Below, one piece after another: positions 47,109 to 57,428 of a stretch of 64,000 bases of DNA. Every line of letters starts with the position of its first letter. Position 1 is the first letter of the stretch. The DNA is from Kangiella sp. Its GTDB lineage: Bacteria; Pseudomonadota; Gammaproteobacteria; Enterobacterales; Kangiellaceae. Both the position numbers and the translations under genes were made by a program. The notes below the pieces were generated by a model. It ran no database searches and was not told the DNA's origin. It saw nothing but the letters and a program-made list of their open reading frames with translations. Location of the stretch: positions 62,001 to 126,000 of the forward strand of contig JANQSG010000020.1 of NCBI GenBank assembly GCA_028284185.1, in the 5' to 3' direction.

Positions 47109-48473
47109 ATGAGTCCACATAGCCCTAATCCTGCTAACCATTCGTTGATGTTTTTTTCTAATGCCGATAACTTTTCGATCAATAAAGCATTGTTTATTGC
47201 TGGCTGGAAAGTTTGGTTTAAACGTTTTGCCAATGATTTTTATACTGGCTCTTCGCAAGACTGGAAGCTTGGCAAGATGCCAATTGGTGCCAATAGCGCT
47301 AGTTTAAGTGATTTAATTCGTGAGCAAAAACGCTTTAGTCTTGAAGTTTTGTGCCGCATGATGGTGCCCTGGTCCTATCGTAATGAACAACAGGTGGACG
47401 ATAGATTTTTACAAGACTATCCGGTGTTATTTGAGTTCAATAATTTGATTGCTGCCGATGGGCAAGAAGTCATGAGTGTTAGCTTATCTTCAAAAGCATT
47501 GCAAATATGGGACTGTATGAGTTTTGCTGAGCAGGATGATTATATGGCCTATGCCGAAGCCAGAATACAAGCTGATATTGAGGTTCGTTCAAAAGATCCA
47601 GTGGTATTGGATGATCAGGGCATTGAGTTGATCGGCGAAGATACTTATCCGCCTTATATTCCTGAGAAAACTGCTTCAGATATTGATTTTGTGCGTGCTA
47701 TGGTGGATTGGATCCAGGATGCACCATTTCAAGCCTATTATCTAAAACAACCTGCTGGCGATACTGTTGCTGGCTGGGACAATCGTTTATTGGCCTTTTT
47801 CTGGCCTAAGCCACGCATTGGTTATGCGTTACATAATGCGACACTAAATCCTTTATATTATCGTGCTAATGAACTAGCTAAAACTCTGGACAAAGACGAA
47901 AGTTGGGATCAGGAATGGCGCGATATGGCGGTGAAAACTGCACATGAATTATTTCAAGTCAGTGGCACGCCACAAAAAGATGTAACTATTGAGAATGTTC
48001 AGGCGGTGATAGAAGCTGCGGTGCATGGCGACGGAGAATCCAAAGCTAAAATGAATTCTGGTTGGTCTTATTTAGCCGCAGTTTGTACCGATCATTTAAA
48101 TGGCCAAGTGGGGCGTTTGCCAATGGCCACCTGGAATAGTCGAATCGCTGCCAGTGTGATTTCGCGGCTGGATTTTCTATTAACAGAAGCGGGAATTACG
48201 GAGTTAGAAGATCGGTTTGAAGGAATTGGCACTATTCCAGGTTGGGGTGGCACCAGACCACGTCAATATAGTCTTAATTGGCCTAATGGTTATCGTTCCT
48301 GGAAGACTCAGGTTAGAGCCAGTCGTTTGGTTAATCAGATTGCCTATATTTTAAATAATGATGAAAATGAGGATGGAACTTCCAAATATCCGAAAATGCC
48401 ATTGGCTGGAGGTGGTCAAGGTAATTGGACTGTGCGTGGGGTGCAAGGCGTATTATTCGGCGATGGTTATTGA
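47109..48473 (+). CDS. Unrecognised 454-residue protein
   Basis: I cannot assign a family. It is soluble-looking (no signal peptide, no membrane segment), rich in Trp and Tyr, with segments such as GWKVWFKRFANDFY, NRLLAFFWPKPRIGYAL and GWSYLAAVCTDHLNGQVGRL. The C-terminal part has a Gly-rich end, GGGQGNWTVRGVQGVLFGDG. The start is unusual: two tiny open frames (47084-47098 and 47095-47112) precede it, each overlapping the next by ATGA, and the only good ribosome site, AAGGA, lies before the first. A 14 bp tandem near-repeat covers the last two starts. Monocistronic between mfd (divergent) and an HD-GYP gene (convergent). Confidence 0.72.
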   Translation: MSPHSPNPANHSLMFFSNADNFSINKALFIAGWKVWFKRFANDFYTGSSQDWKLGKMPIGANSASLSDLIREQKRFSLEVLCRMMVPWSYRNEQQVDDRFLQDYPVLFEFNNLIAADGQEVMSVSLSSKALQIWDCMSFAEQDDYMAYAEARIQADIEVRSKDPVVLDDQGIELIGEDTYPPYIPEKTASDIDFVRAMVDWIQDAPFQAYYLKQPAGDTVAGWDNRLLAFFWPKPRIGYALHNATLNPLYYRANELAKTLDKDESWDQEWRDMAVKTAHELFQVSGTPQKDVTIENVQAVIEAAVHGDGESKAKMNSGWSYLAAVCTDHLNGQVGRLPMATWNSRIAASVISRLDFLLTEAGITELEDRFEGIGTIPGWGGTRPRQYSLNWPNGYRSWKTQVRASRLVNQIAYILNNDENEDGTSKYPKMPLAGGGQGNWTVRGVQGVLFGDGY

Positions 48474-48507
48474 TTGGTAGTATTAATTAAAATCTTCTGT
48501 TTGCAGC

Positions 48508-49812
48508 CTAAAAAACAGGGATATTAAGTCTCCCAGCGATATAATGCTTCATGTCCATGCCCACACTATCATCTGCCAATGAACCTGCAATTTGGTAGGG
48601 TGAGCCCTGTCTATCTAAAGGCTTTCTTTTTAAATCAAGTGACAGGGGCATGCGTATATTGCCATTAGTATCATAAATTAATTCAACTATTGGTGTTAAC
48701 TTATGTTTGGCATCGGAGGAAACCACGATGGCTACTTCACCATTGGTCATTTTTACCAGACTTCCGGCCGGATAAATTCCTACCATTCTAATAAAAGCTT
48801 TGGCCACATCTGCATCAAATTGGCTGCCTGCATTTTGATAAATCTCTTTAAGTGTCAGTCGTGGTGATAGGGGCTTGCGGTAACTATTGTCGCGAGTCAT
48901 TTTGTCGTAAGCGTCAACAACGGAAACAATTTTGGTATATACCGACAAATTGGAATTGCGTTCTTGCTTGGGATAACCCCTGCCATCAGGTCTTTGATGG
49001 TGGCATAAGGCGATTTCCTTGATAATAGGCTCAAGCTCAGTATCAGCATTAAGCAGCTCATAACCAATAATTGCATGGCGCTCCAAAACTCGCTTTTCAG
49101 CTAGGCTTAACTCGGTCTGTTTTTGCAATATTTCTTTAGGCAGACGGGTTTTTCCAATATCGTGCAGTAGGGCGCCGACCCCCAGCTGCTCCAATTGATG
49201 GGTCCGCATACCAAGGTAGTGGCCCAATGCGATGGATAAAATAGCCACGCTCATGCTATGTTCAGCTTCTTTTGTGGAACTATCCTGGATGCGATTTAAC
49301 CAGAACAAAGCATTGGCATTAGATAAAATACTGCTAATACATTGCTTAACTACCGAGCAGGTGTTGTGAACATCAATCTTTTGATTTTGTTCTGCAGCAC
49401 TAAAAATTTGTTCAATATGATCTTTAACTTCAATATAAACGTGGCGTGCCCTGGCTAATTCGTGTTCTAAGCTGGTCTGCGGCTTTAAGCTTCTAACCGC
49501 TTTCTGCTGTATGGATTGGTTTTTGCGAATAGTGGCAGGAGCTTCACTGGCTGCTTTCGAGGGTTTTTGTACCAGCCTTTCGGTATTTGCCAGATCCAGA
49601 GATTCACTGTAATCATGTTCAATAAACACGTGTTTACAGTATTTCTGCAAAATACGTATTTCGAATTGGTCTTTAATTTTAAGGCCTTGCAAAAGAAAAG
49701 GTAGATCAATCCATGGCCGATCGAGCTCGACCACTGTCATCCCAATTTCCAGGGAAGATACTGATATTTTGGTTTTGACTAACAAAAAGGACCTATCTTT
49801 GATAAATAGCAC
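48508..49812 (-). CDS. HD-GYP domain protein, probable cyclic-di-GMP phosphodiesterase
   Basis: Residues about 15-140 are a DUF3391-like region (ISVSSLEIGMTVVELDRPW). The HD-GYP domain follows: HSMSVAILSIALGHY, HDIGKTRLPKEIL, HAIIGYELL, HHQRPDGRGYP. All metal-binding His/Asp and the GYP signature are present, so c-di-GMP hydrolysis is expected. The true start is uncertain: the frame opens with GTG at 49812 without a ribosome site, while a TTG at 49785 has AGG 6 bases upstream. It could tune the type IV pili encoded in this window, but that is inference. Confidence 0.85.
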   Translation of the reverse strand: MLFIKDRSFLLVKTKISVSSLEIGMTVVELDRPWIDLPFLLQGLKIKDQFEIRILQKYCKHVFIEHDYSESLDLANTERLVQKPSKAASEAPATIRKNQSIQQKAVRSLKPQTSLEHELARARHVYIEVKDHIEQIFSAAEQNQKIDVHNTCSVVKQCISSILSNANALFWLNRIQDSSTKEAEHSMSVAILSIALGHYLGMRTHQLEQLGVGALLHDIGKTRLPKEILQKQTELSLAEKRVLERHAIIGYELLNADTELEPIIKEIALCHHQRPDGRGYPKQERNSNLSVYTKIVSVVDAYDKMTRDNSYRKPLSPRLTLKEIYQNAGSQFDADVAKAFIRMVGIYPAGSLVKMTNGEVAIVVSSDAKHKLTPIVELIYDTNGNIRMPLSLDLKRKPLDRQGSPYQIAGSLADDSVGMDMKHYIAGRLNIPVF

Positions 49813-49984
49813 AAAAGCATTGTGATAACTGTATCACAAAAACACATAAAAATGATACTGTATTTTTTGATTATAAAAGCATAAAAGCCCTTGATTTCGC
49901 TAAGTTTTTGTTTTTAAAGACGAAAATAGTGTTGGTTTTTTTTACAGTTTTTCCGTTAGCATTTTATTCAATAGCTTAATTTAA

Positions 49985-50554
49985 TCATTGACTTTGTAAA
50001 ATCGCCTTATATCTGGGCTTTTGATGACGCTCCAAATAGTAGATAAGCTCTTGAGTTTGTGGCTTATATTGCAACATCCAGACGTTACTTTGGGCGGCAG
50101 GAATCAGTTTGGCAGTGTATTCGTCTGCATGGAAGAATTGCTGATATTGGGTGCCATCTTGATTTTTATAATCTGCAGCATAACCACCGTACATGGTAAT
50201 CTTATCCGGGGTTCCATCGTGATGACGATGATCGTGTTTAAGCAATAAGCCTTGTGACGTTTTACTGATAATCCAGGTTCGTGAATGGTCTTCACCCACC
50301 ACAAAAGCAATTCGAACTTCTGTGTCACTACAGGATTTAAAGGTTGCAACTAACTTTTTACCTGCAAAATCATGTCTGGGATCATCTGGATAGGCGCTTT
50401 TGCCAATAAACTGTTTGCCACATAAGAGTTTTAAATTAGCAAAGAAGGCATTTTGAAGAGTGTTTTGAGAAGCATCCTGTGAATTGTTCACACAAGACAA
50501 AAGAGTCATAGGAAGAAGGCTCATAAAGAGTGGAGTAATCAATAGTTTTTTCAT
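49985..50554 (-). CDS. Predicted lipoprotein of unknown function
   Basis: A 189-residue exported protein with a lipoprotein signal ending LLSC near residue 21. The mature part has FANLKLLCGKQFIGKSAYP, then FAGKKLVATFKSC, VGEDHSRTWIISKT, and LKHDHRHHDGTPDKITMYGG. Sequences with this set are found as uncharacterised secreted proteins in several phyla; the conserved Cys pair and His-rich stretch could bind a ligand or metal. It lies 15 bp after the crotonase gene on the same strand and may share its transcript. Confidence 0.72.
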   Translation of the reverse strand: MKKLLITPLFMSLLPMTLLSCVNNSQDASQNTLQNAFFANLKLLCGKQFIGKSAYPDDPRHDFAGKKLVATFKSCSDTEVRIAFVVGEDHSRTWIISKTSQGLLLKHDHRHHDGTPDKITMYGGYAADYKNQDGTQYQQFFHADEYTAKLIPAAQSNVWMLQYKPQTQELIYYLERHQKPRYKAILQSQ

Positions 50555-50569
50555 CGTATAAATTCTTTT

Positions 50570-51370
50570 TCAATGTTTATAAGGAATGTCTTTACCCATT
50601 TGACGTTTAACCGCGATGGATTGATTTTTTCCCAGCAATATTTTCCATTGTGAGAGGGTTTCGCCGGCTAGCAGATAGCGATCAAAGTCTTGCCAACGCT
50701 TATGATAAAGTTTTTTGATGGCTTTAATTGCATCGGGTGAGCGTTGTTTGATTTGTTTCGCTAAACCATTTGCTGTTTCATGAGGGTTATCGGATATCTG
50801 GCTGATAAGTTTGTGATTTAAAGCCTCTGCGGCCGTTAATTCTTCCGCCGTCATGGCTAGTTTCATGGCTTGATCTTTGCTCATACAATCGCGCAATGCC
50901 AAATTGCCAGCCATATCCGGAATCAGTCCCCACTTGGATTCCATGATGGAGATTGAGCTGTTAGGTTTAGCAATCCGGTAATCAGCACCTAAGGCGATTT
51001 GCAGACCGCCACCCCAACAACGGCCATGAATGGCGGCTATCACGGGAACATTCAGTTTGCGCCAGCCGACACTGACTTTTTGTGCCAAATTGGTATTACC
51101 TGGTAACCATTTCCATAACAATCGAATTGCTGCAATTTTATTGCTCATAACAGACTTGATATCCAACCCTGAGCAAAAATCTTCACCGTGACCAGAAAGA
51201 ATTACCACTCGAATTTTTTTGTTCTTTTTAATGATTTTCTGGGTTTTTACCAACTGCTGAAACACCTGTATATCCAGTGCATTGAGTTTGTCTGGACGGT
51301 TAAGGCTGACAAAAGCAATTTGCTGCTTGATTTGCAACTCTACAGGAGAGTTAGGATTGATCTGAGTCAT
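50570..51370 (-). CDS. Enoyl-CoA hydratase/isomerase (crotonase) family protein
   Basis: A 266-residue crotonase-fold protein. Oxyanion-hole strands are seen in GHGEDFCSGLDIKSV and IHGRCWGGGLQIALGADYR. The region ISIMESKWGLIPDMAG holds one acidic residue (Glu) at about the first of the two catalytic positions and an Asp at PDMAG. Substrate unknown; the family also includes isomerases and dehalogenases. Divergent from ribF across about 180 bp. Confidence 0.88.
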   Translation of the reverse strand: MTQINPNSPVELQIKQQIAFVSLNRPDKLNALDIQVFQQLVKTQKIIKKNKKIRVVILSGHGEDFCSGLDIKSVMSNKIAAIRLLWKWLPGNTNLAQKVSVGWRKLNVPVIAAIHGRCWGGGLQIALGADYRIAKPNSSISIMESKWGLIPDMAGNLALRDCMSKDQAMKLAMTAEELTAAEALNHKLISQISDNPHETANGLAKQIKQRSPDAIKAIKKLYHKRWQDFDRYLLAGETLSQWKILLGKNQSIAVKRQMGKDIPYKH

Positions 51371-51548
51371 AAGCTAATTAGTTAATTCTATTAATGTTTT
51401 TACCTCGTTTGGCATTTAATAGTGGCATATCTGGAAGTCAAGAACAAATAGTTGTGGATTCCTCGGAATAAAGGTTAATTATTGACCCAATTACCGCTAT
51501 AATTGCCCGCTTTGATTTATCCGACATCAGCGAGACGATTTACCCTAA

Positions 51549-52493
51549 ATGCGCTTAATTCGCGGTTTATACAACTGTCCGCCAGAACTGTTTGTGCAGG
51601 GCTGTGTGGCGACCATTGGCAATTTTGATGGAGTTCATTTAGGCCATCAAGCGATTATTCAGCGACTGACGGTTAAGGCTAGTGAATTGGGATTGCCCAG
51701 TGTGGTAGTGCTTTTTGAGCCGCATGCACAGGAATTTTTCCAACCGAAATATGCACCAGCGCGTTTATTTAAGCTCACTGATAAGATCAAAGCTCTTGAG
51801 GTTCTTGGCGTCGATTACGTACTCTGCCTGCGTTTTAACCAGGAATTGGTAGAGTTGAGTGCACAGAATTTTGTCAATCAGGTATTGATTGAACGATTAC
51901 GCCTTGTCTATCTGTTTATTGGTGATGATTTTCGTTTTGGTCATCAAAGACGCGGTGATTTTGAGCTGCTAAAAAGTTGCAATTTTGCGGTGGAGGCCAA
52001 CCATTCGGTTACTTATCAAATTGGTGGGCAATCCATCCGGATTAGTAGCAGTCAGGTGCGCCAGGCTATTGCCAATAATGATTTTGAGCTGGCTCAACAG
52101 CTGTTAGGTAAAGCTTATCGCGTTTGTGGCAAAGTGGTACATGGCGATAAACAAGGGCGGCAAATTGGGGTACCAACGGCTAATATTGCTTTGAAAAGAC
52201 GTAAAAGCCCGTTAAAAGGGGTTTACGCAGTGCGTGTCTATGGTATAAGTGCTGATTCAAAGCCGCTGAATGCCGTGGCGAATGTTGGTATTAAGCCGAC
52301 TTTAAACAGTCGAACAGAACGTTTGGAAGTACATCTGCTGGATTTTGCTGGTGATATTTATGGCCAGCGAATTTGTATTGAGCCGGCGGCCAAAATTCGA
52401 GAAGAACAAAAGTTTGCTTCTGTGGATGAATTGAAGCAGCAAATTGCTCAGGATATTGAGCAGGCAAAAACACTATTTGCAACTAGTATTTAA
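51549..52493 (+). CDS. ribF: Bifunctional riboflavin kinase / FAD synthetase
   Basis: Makes FMN, then FAD. The N-terminal nucleotidyltransferase shows IGNFDGVHLGHQAII and FIGDDFRFGHQRRGDF; RISSSQVRQAI marks its end. The C-terminal kinase (from about residue 190) shows HGDKQGRQIGVPTANI and GVYAVRVYG, and NVGIKPTLN. 314 residues, normal. First gene of ribF-ileS-lspA-fkpB-ispH, which in most relatives follows murJ directly. Confidence 0.95.
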   Translation: MRLIRGLYNCPPELFVQGCVATIGNFDGVHLGHQAIIQRLTVKASELGLPSVVVLFEPHAQEFFQPKYAPARLFKLTDKIKALEVLGVDYVLCLRFNQELVELSAQNFVNQVLIERLRLVYLFIGDDFRFGHQRRGDFELLKSCNFAVEANHSVTYQIGGQSIRISSSQVRQAIANNDFELAQQLLGKAYRVCGKVVHGDKQGRQIGVPTANIALKRRKSPLKGVYAVRVYGISADSKPLNAVANVGIKPTLNSRTERLEVHLLDFAGDIYGQRICIEPAAKIREEQKFASVDELKQQIAQDIEQAKTLFATSI

Positions 52494-52563
52494 AAACATT
52501 ATTAAAGAGTGACAAAACTCTGGAATTAACCTTATTTTAGTTAAAACCAGATTGGTTAAAAAT

Positions 52564-55353
52564 ATGAGTGAATATAAAGACAGCTTAAACTTACCAAAAA
52601 CCAGGTTTGAAATGCGCGGAAACTTACCGCAGCGCGAGCCAAAAATGTTGGCGCAATGGGCAAAAAATGATCTTTATGGTCAGATTCGTAAAGCACGCGA
52701 AGGTCGTGAGCAATTTATTCTGCACGATGGCCCGCCATACGCCAATGGTAATATTCATATTGGTCACTCAGTGAATAAAATTCTCAAAGATATGGTGGTA
52801 AAAAGCAAAACCTTAAGTGGTTTTGATTCGCCTTATGTACCAGGTTGGGATTGTCACGGTTTACCCATTGAAAATAATGTTGAGAAAAAGGTGGGTAAGG
52901 CAGGAGTTAAAGTTTCACACGCAGAATTTCGTGAAAAGTGCCGTATTTATGCTGAAAAACAAGTGGCTGCACAGAAATCGGATTTTACTCGTTTAGGCGT
53001 ATTAGGTGAGTGGGATAATCCTTATCGTACTATGGATTTTGCTTTTGAGGCTAATATCGTACGCGCGCTTTCCAAGTTGGTAGCCAATGGTCATTTGAAA
53101 AAAGATGCCAAGCCCGTGTATTGGAGTGTGGTGGGTGGATCTTCTCTAGCGGAAGCAGAGGTTGAATATCAGGATAAAACTTCTTTTTCGATCTATGTGC
53201 GTTATCCGTTAGCCGATCCTGAAAAGTTTATGGCAGCCTTTGGCAACCCAATCGTTACAGGTGAAACCTCAGTGGTGATCTGGACCACTACTCCCTGGAC
53301 CTTACCATCCAGCCAAGCAGTAACAGTACATCAAGATCTGAACTATGTTTTAGTCAATGCACAAACTTCTGCTGGTTCGGAAAACTTTATATTAGCTGAA
53401 GCCTTAATTGAAAGCGTGATGCAAGAGGCTGAAATTGAGAACTATTCAATTGTTGCAGACTGCAAAGGTTCAGCGCTGGAAAATTTAACCGTTCAGCATC
53501 CGTTTTATAATAAAAATCTACCAGTAATTTGCGGTGAACACGTAACTACCGAAACGGGTACGGGTTTAGTACATACTGCGCCTGATCATGGTCCGGACGA
53601 TTTCGTGGTAGGTAAAAAATACGGTTTGGGCATTTTAAATTATGTTATGGCGAATGGTGTTTTTAATGATGAAACGCCTATTTTTGCAGGTCAGCACGTT
53701 TATAAGGTGGATCAGCCAGTGGTGGATTTGCTGGTGGAAAAAGGCCGCTTATTACATCAGGATAAATTACGCCATAGTTACCCGCATTGCTGGCGCACTA
53801 AAACCCCACTAATTTTCCGCGCCACGCCGCAGTGGTTTATTTCCATGCAGCAAAATGGTTTGCAGCCAACTGCGATGGCAGAAATCAAAAAAGTAAAGTG
53901 GGTACCAGAGTGGGGTGAGGCACGTATTGAAAGCATGATGGAGTCACGTCCTGACTGGTGTATTTCTCGGCAGAGAACCTGGGGTGTACCTTTGTGCTTA
54001 TTTATCGATAAACAAACCGGTCAGCCACATCCAGAGGCTGCGGAATTGATGCAAAAAGTCGCCAAGAAAATCGAACAGGCTGGCATTCAGGCCTGGTACG
54101 ATTTGGATACTGCTGAGTTTGTTGATACTGAAAAGTATGAAAAAATTGATGATACCTTAGACGTTTGGTTTGATTCGGGCGTGACTCATTACTGTGTACT
54201 CGAAGCGCGTAACTATTTACGTCAGCCCGCAGACTTATATTTAGAAGGTTCGGATCAGCATCGTGGCTGGTTCCAGTCGTCACTATTAACCTCTGTGGGT
54301 ATCTATGGGCATGCGCCTTACAAACACTGCTTAACCCATGGTTTTGTGGTGGACTCAGACGGCAAGAAGATGTCCAAATCACAAGGTAATGTGATCGCGC
54401 CAAATGATGTAATCAATAAACTTGGTGCAGATGTTTTACGTTTATGGGTTGCTTCTGCAGACTATCGCGGTGAAATGGCGGTGTCCGAAGAAATTTTAAA
54501 GCGCACAGGCGATACCTATCGTCGTTTGCGTAATACGTCGCGCTTCTTATTAGCGAATTTATCGGGTTTTGATCCCGAAACTGATTTACTGGCGAGAGAA
54601 GATCTATTACCACTGGATCGTTGGGCAATTGATTGTGCTTACCAGGTACAACAAGACATCATTGAAGCTTATGAAAGTTACAGCTTCTGGGTTGTGGCGC
54701 AAAAAATTCATCATTTCTGCTCGATGGATATGGGCTCTTTCTATCTGGATATCATTAAAGATCGTCAATATACGGCAAAAAAAGGCTCGAATGCTCAGCG
54801 TTCTTGTCAAACAGCTCTTTATCATATTGTCGAAGCTCTTGTACGTTGGATGGCTCCTATATTGAGTTTTACCGCTAATGAAATTTGGCAGGAAATTCCT
54901 GGTGAAAAAGAGCCTAATGTTTTTGTGGCTGAATGGTATCAGGGCTTATTTGCATCGGATGATTCAAATATTTCGCAGCAGGACTGGGCCAATATCGCTG
55001 AAGTAAAAACCGGTGTGAATAAAGCTTTGGAAGAACAACGTAAAGAAGGCGTAATTGGTGGCTCTTTAGAGGCTGAAGTTTCACTGATTGTGAGTAAAGA
55101 TTTGTTTGCTTCGTTAAATAAATTAGCAGACGAGTTGCGCTTTGTATTGATTACTTCGCAAGCAAAATTAATTCTGGATGAGTCATTAGTAGAGCCCAGT
55201 TTTTCAGTGCAAATAGAAAAATCTGCTGCAAAAAAATGCGAGCGTTGTTGGCATTATCGTGTAGATGTGGGCTCTCACCAAGAGCATCCGACGATTTGTA
55301 GTCGCTGTGTTGAAAACGTGGTTGGTGATGGCGAAGTACGCCATTATGCTTGA
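52564..55353 (+). CDS. ileS: Isoleucyl-tRNA synthetase
   Basis: Class I synthetase of 929 residues. HIGH motif in [14 protein letters not shown] near residue 65, the editing domain with [13 protein letters not shown] and the conserved [15 protein letters not shown] motif in [11 protein letters not shown], and the C-terminal zinc finger [13 protein letters not shown] with CSRC. The ATG at 52564 ([19 protein letters not shown]) matches the family start; the longer frame would need TTG at 52552. It follows ribF by 70 bp. Confidence 0.96.
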   Translation: MSEYKDSLNLPKTRFEMRGNLPQREPKMLAQWAKNDLYGQIRKAREGREQFILHDGPPYANGNIHIGHSVNKILKDMVVKSKTLSGFDSPYVPGWDCHGLPIENNVEKKVGKAGVKVSHAEFREKCRIYAEKQVAAQKSDFTRLGVLGEWDNPYRTMDFAFEANIVRALSKLVANGHLKKDAKPVYWSVVGGSSLAEAEVEYQDKTSFSIYVRYPLADPEKFMAAFGNPIVTGETSVVIWTTTPWTLPSSQAVTVHQDLNYVLVNAQTSAGSENFILAEALIESVMQEAEIENYSIVADCKGSALENLTVQHPFYNKNLPVICGEHVTTETGTGLVHTAPDHGPDDFVVGKKYGLGILNYVMANGVFNDETPIFAGQHVYKVDQPVVDLLVEKGRLLHQDKLRHSYPHCWRTKTPLIFRATPQWFISMQQNGLQPTAMAEIKKVKWVPEWGEARIESMMESRPDWCISRQRTWGVPLCLFIDKQTGQPHPEAAELMQKVAKKIEQAGIQAWYDLDTAEFVDTEKYEKIDDTLDVWFDSGVTHYCVLEARNYLRQPADLYLEGSDQHRGWFQSSLLTSVGIYGHAPYKHCLTHGFVVDSDGKKMSKSQGNVIAPNDVINKLGADVLRLWVASADYRGEMAVSEEILKRTGDTYRRLRNTSRFLLANLSGFDPETDLLAREDLLPLDRWAIDCAYQVQQDIIEAYESYSFWVVAQKIHHFCSMDMGSFYLDIIKDRQYTAKKGSNAQRSCQTALYHIVEALVRWMAPILSFTANEIWQEIPGEKEPNVFVAEWYQGLFASDDSNISQQDWANIAEVKTGVNKALEEQRKEGVIGGSLEAEVSLIVSKDLFASLNKLADELRFVLITSQAKLILDESLVEPSFSVQIEKSAAKKCERCWHYRVDVGSHQEHPTICSRCVENVVGDGEVRHYA

Positions 55354-55374
55354 TTTACAGAGTTTAAATGAATT

Positions 55375-55890
55375 ATGAGTGAACTAAGCATTAAACAATC
55401 AGGCTGGGTATGGCTTTGGATAACGCTAATATTTTTAGCCATTGATCAAGCCACCAAGCTATGGGCTGATGCCAATTTGGCACCTGTATTTGGTGGACCC
55501 ATTATTGAAGTAATGCCACACTTTGATTTAAATCTTGCCTATAATTATGGCGCTGCCTTTAGTTTTTTAGGTAATCAAGATGGTTGGCAACGCTGGTTTT
55601 TTACGGCCATTGCGGCTGCTATTAGTATTTTATTGATTGTCTGGATGCGCAAAACGCCTGTACATAAAAAGCTGCAAAATATCGGTATGGCGTTAGTGCT
55701 AAGTGGCGCCTTAGGTAATCTGTATGATCGAGTGGCCTATGGCTATGTAATTGATTTTATCGATTGGTATTTGTCAAAAGATGGTTATCACTGGCCGACT
55801 TTTAATATTGCTGACAGTGTGATTTTGATTGGCGTAGGTTTGTTGTTAATTGACTCCTTTAAGAATCCTGAAAAAAACAAAAACTCATGA
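55375..55890 (+). CDS. lspA: Lipoprotein signal peptidase II
   Basis: Cleaves the signal of prolipoproteins after lipid attachment. 171 residues with four membrane segments. The catalytic aspartates are in GALGNLYDRVAYG and NIADSVILIG; the conserved NLAYNYGAAFSF region is present. ATGA overlap with fkpB. The window itself contains several lipoproteins that would be substrates. Confidence 0.95.
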   Translation: MSELSIKQSGWVWLWITLIFLAIDQATKLWADANLAPVFGGPIIEVMPHFDLNLAYNYGAAFSFLGNQDGWQRWFFTAIAAAISILLIVWMRKTPVHKKLQNIGMALVLSGALGNLYDRVAYGYVIDFIDWYLSKDGYHWPTFNIADSVILIGVGLLLIDSFKNPEKNKNS

Positions 55891-56315
55891 TCAGCAAAGA
55901 TTCCAAAGCCCTGGTACACTTTAATGTGTTATTAAAAGATGGTTCCGCCGCCGATTCGACCCGAGTCGATGACAAGCCGGTATGGTTTGTATTAGGCGAT
56001 GGTAGCTTGACTGACTCGTTGGAATCAGAATTGATTGGTATGCATCAGGGTGAAAGCAAAAAGTTTGAAATTGCTGGCAGCGACCTGTTTGGCCCCAGTA
56101 ATCCTGATAATATCCATTTTATGGATATTGATCAGTTTCCGGCGGATGTTAAGTTAGAAGAGGGTGTTATTATTGCCTTTGAGCAGATGGGTGGCGGCTC
56201 CATTCCAGGTTTGCTCAGGGAAGTTAAAGGCCATTCGGTTAAAGTTGATTTTAATCATCCACTTGCCGATCAGGATATTATTCTGGAAGTAGAAATTATT
56301 GAAGTGAGAACTTAG
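55887..56315 (+). CDS. fkpB: FKBP-type peptidyl-prolyl isomerase (SlpA type)
   Basis: A 142-residue SlyD-like two-part FKBP. The FKBP strands flank an inserted flap region: LKDGSAADSTRVDDKPVWFVLGDGSL, LESELIGMHQGESKKFEI, and FNHPLADQDIILEVEIIEV. Position between lspA and ispH is conserved across gammaproteobacteria. Starts inside the lspA stop (ATGA), so it is translationally coupled. Confidence 0.92.
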   Translation: MISKDSKALVHFNVLLKDGSAADSTRVDDKPVWFVLGDGSLTDSLESELIGMHQGESKKFEIAGSDLFGPSNPDNIHFMDIDQFPADVKLEEGVIIAFEQMGGGSIPGLLREVKGHSVKVDFNHPLADQDIILEVEIIEVRT

Positions 56316-56330
56316 AGTATAGAGAAGTCT

Positions 56331-57263
56331 ATGGATATTGTGTTAGCCAATCCACGCGGTTTTTGTGCCGGGGTTGATCGCGCCATTGAGATTGTTAATC
56401 GTGCGATTGAGCTTTTTGGTGCGCCAATTTATGTCAAACATGAAGTGGTACACAATAAATTTGTAGTGGATGGCTTGCGCCATAAAGGCGCGGTTTTTAT
56501 CGAAGATTTAAATGATGTACCGCGCGATTCTACTTTAATTTTTAGTGCACATGGCGTTTCGCAGCAAGTACGCAAAGATGCAAAAACACGCAATTTAAAG
56601 GTGTTTGATGCTACCTGCCCATTAGTCACTAAGGTGCATATGGAAGTGGCACGGCATAGTCGTCGTGATGAAGAGTGCATCCTGATTGGGCATAAAGGGC
56701 ATCCTGAAGTAGAAGGCACTATGGGACAATATGACAACGATAACGCGGGTATTTACCTGATTGAAGATATTGCCGATGTAGAAAAGCTAGAGGTTAAAAA
56801 TGCTGACAAGTTGTTTTACGTTTCACAGACCACTTTGTCCGTGGATGATACTCAGAAAGTTGTAGTAGCTTTGAAAGAAAAATTCCCCAATATTCAAGGC
56901 CCCAAAAAGGATGATATTTGTTACGCTACCCAAAACCGTCAGGATGCTGTGAAGCAGTTGACGGAATCCTGTGATCTAATTTTAGTGGTTGGTGCACAAA
57001 ATTCCTCAAATTCCTCGAGATTACAGGAACTTGCCGAAACTGAAGGTCGCAAATCCTACCTCATTAACAATGCCTCAGAGATTCAAGCCAAGTGGCTACA
57101 AGGGGTAAATTCAGTGGGCATTACCGCCGGCGCTTCAGCTCCGGAAGTGCTGGTTAAAGATGTTATTTCATACCTTGAAAGTCAGGGTGGAAAAACCGTA
57201 ACTGAGTCTGATGGAGTCGAAGAAAATATCGTTTTTGTCTTACCTTCCGAGCTACGCTCATAA
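56331..57263 (+). CDS. ispH: 4-hydroxy-3-methylbut-2-enyl diphosphate reductase
   Basis: Last step of the MEP pathway to IPP and DMAPP; a 4Fe-4S enzyme. The three cluster cysteines are in [13 protein letters not shown] (Cys12), [12 protein letters not shown] (about Cys97) and [11 protein letters not shown] (about Cys198). The proton-donor Glu region is [13 protein letters not shown]. 310 residues. Last gene of the ribF-ispH operon. The next 165 bp separate it from the pilin operon and should contain the latter's promoter. Confidence 0.96.
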   Translation: MDIVLANPRGFCAGVDRAIEIVNRAIELFGAPIYVKHEVVHNKFVVDGLRHKGAVFIEDLNDVPRDSTLIFSAHGVSQQVRKDAKTRNLKVFDATCPLVTKVHMEVARHSRRDEECILIGHKGHPEVEGTMGQYDNDNAGIYLIEDIADVEKLEVKNADKLFYVSQTTLSVDDTQKVVVALKEKFPNIQGPKKDDICYATQNRQDAVKQLTESCDLILVVGAQNSSNSSRLQELAETEGRKSYLINNASEIQAKWLQGVNSVGITAGASAPEVLVKDVISYLESQGGKTVTESDGVEENIVFVLPSELRS

Positions 57264-57428
57264 CCAAATAAGCTTGTCTTAAGTCTTTGAATTTTAAATA
57301 AATAGCCGCTTTATAAACCACTTATCGGCTTTCTGCTACCGATTATCAAAAACCTTATGCAATTGACTCTGCGATTAGTTATAAAGTATGGGTCGACAAA
57401 TATTGATTAACACTACTTGGGGCTAATA

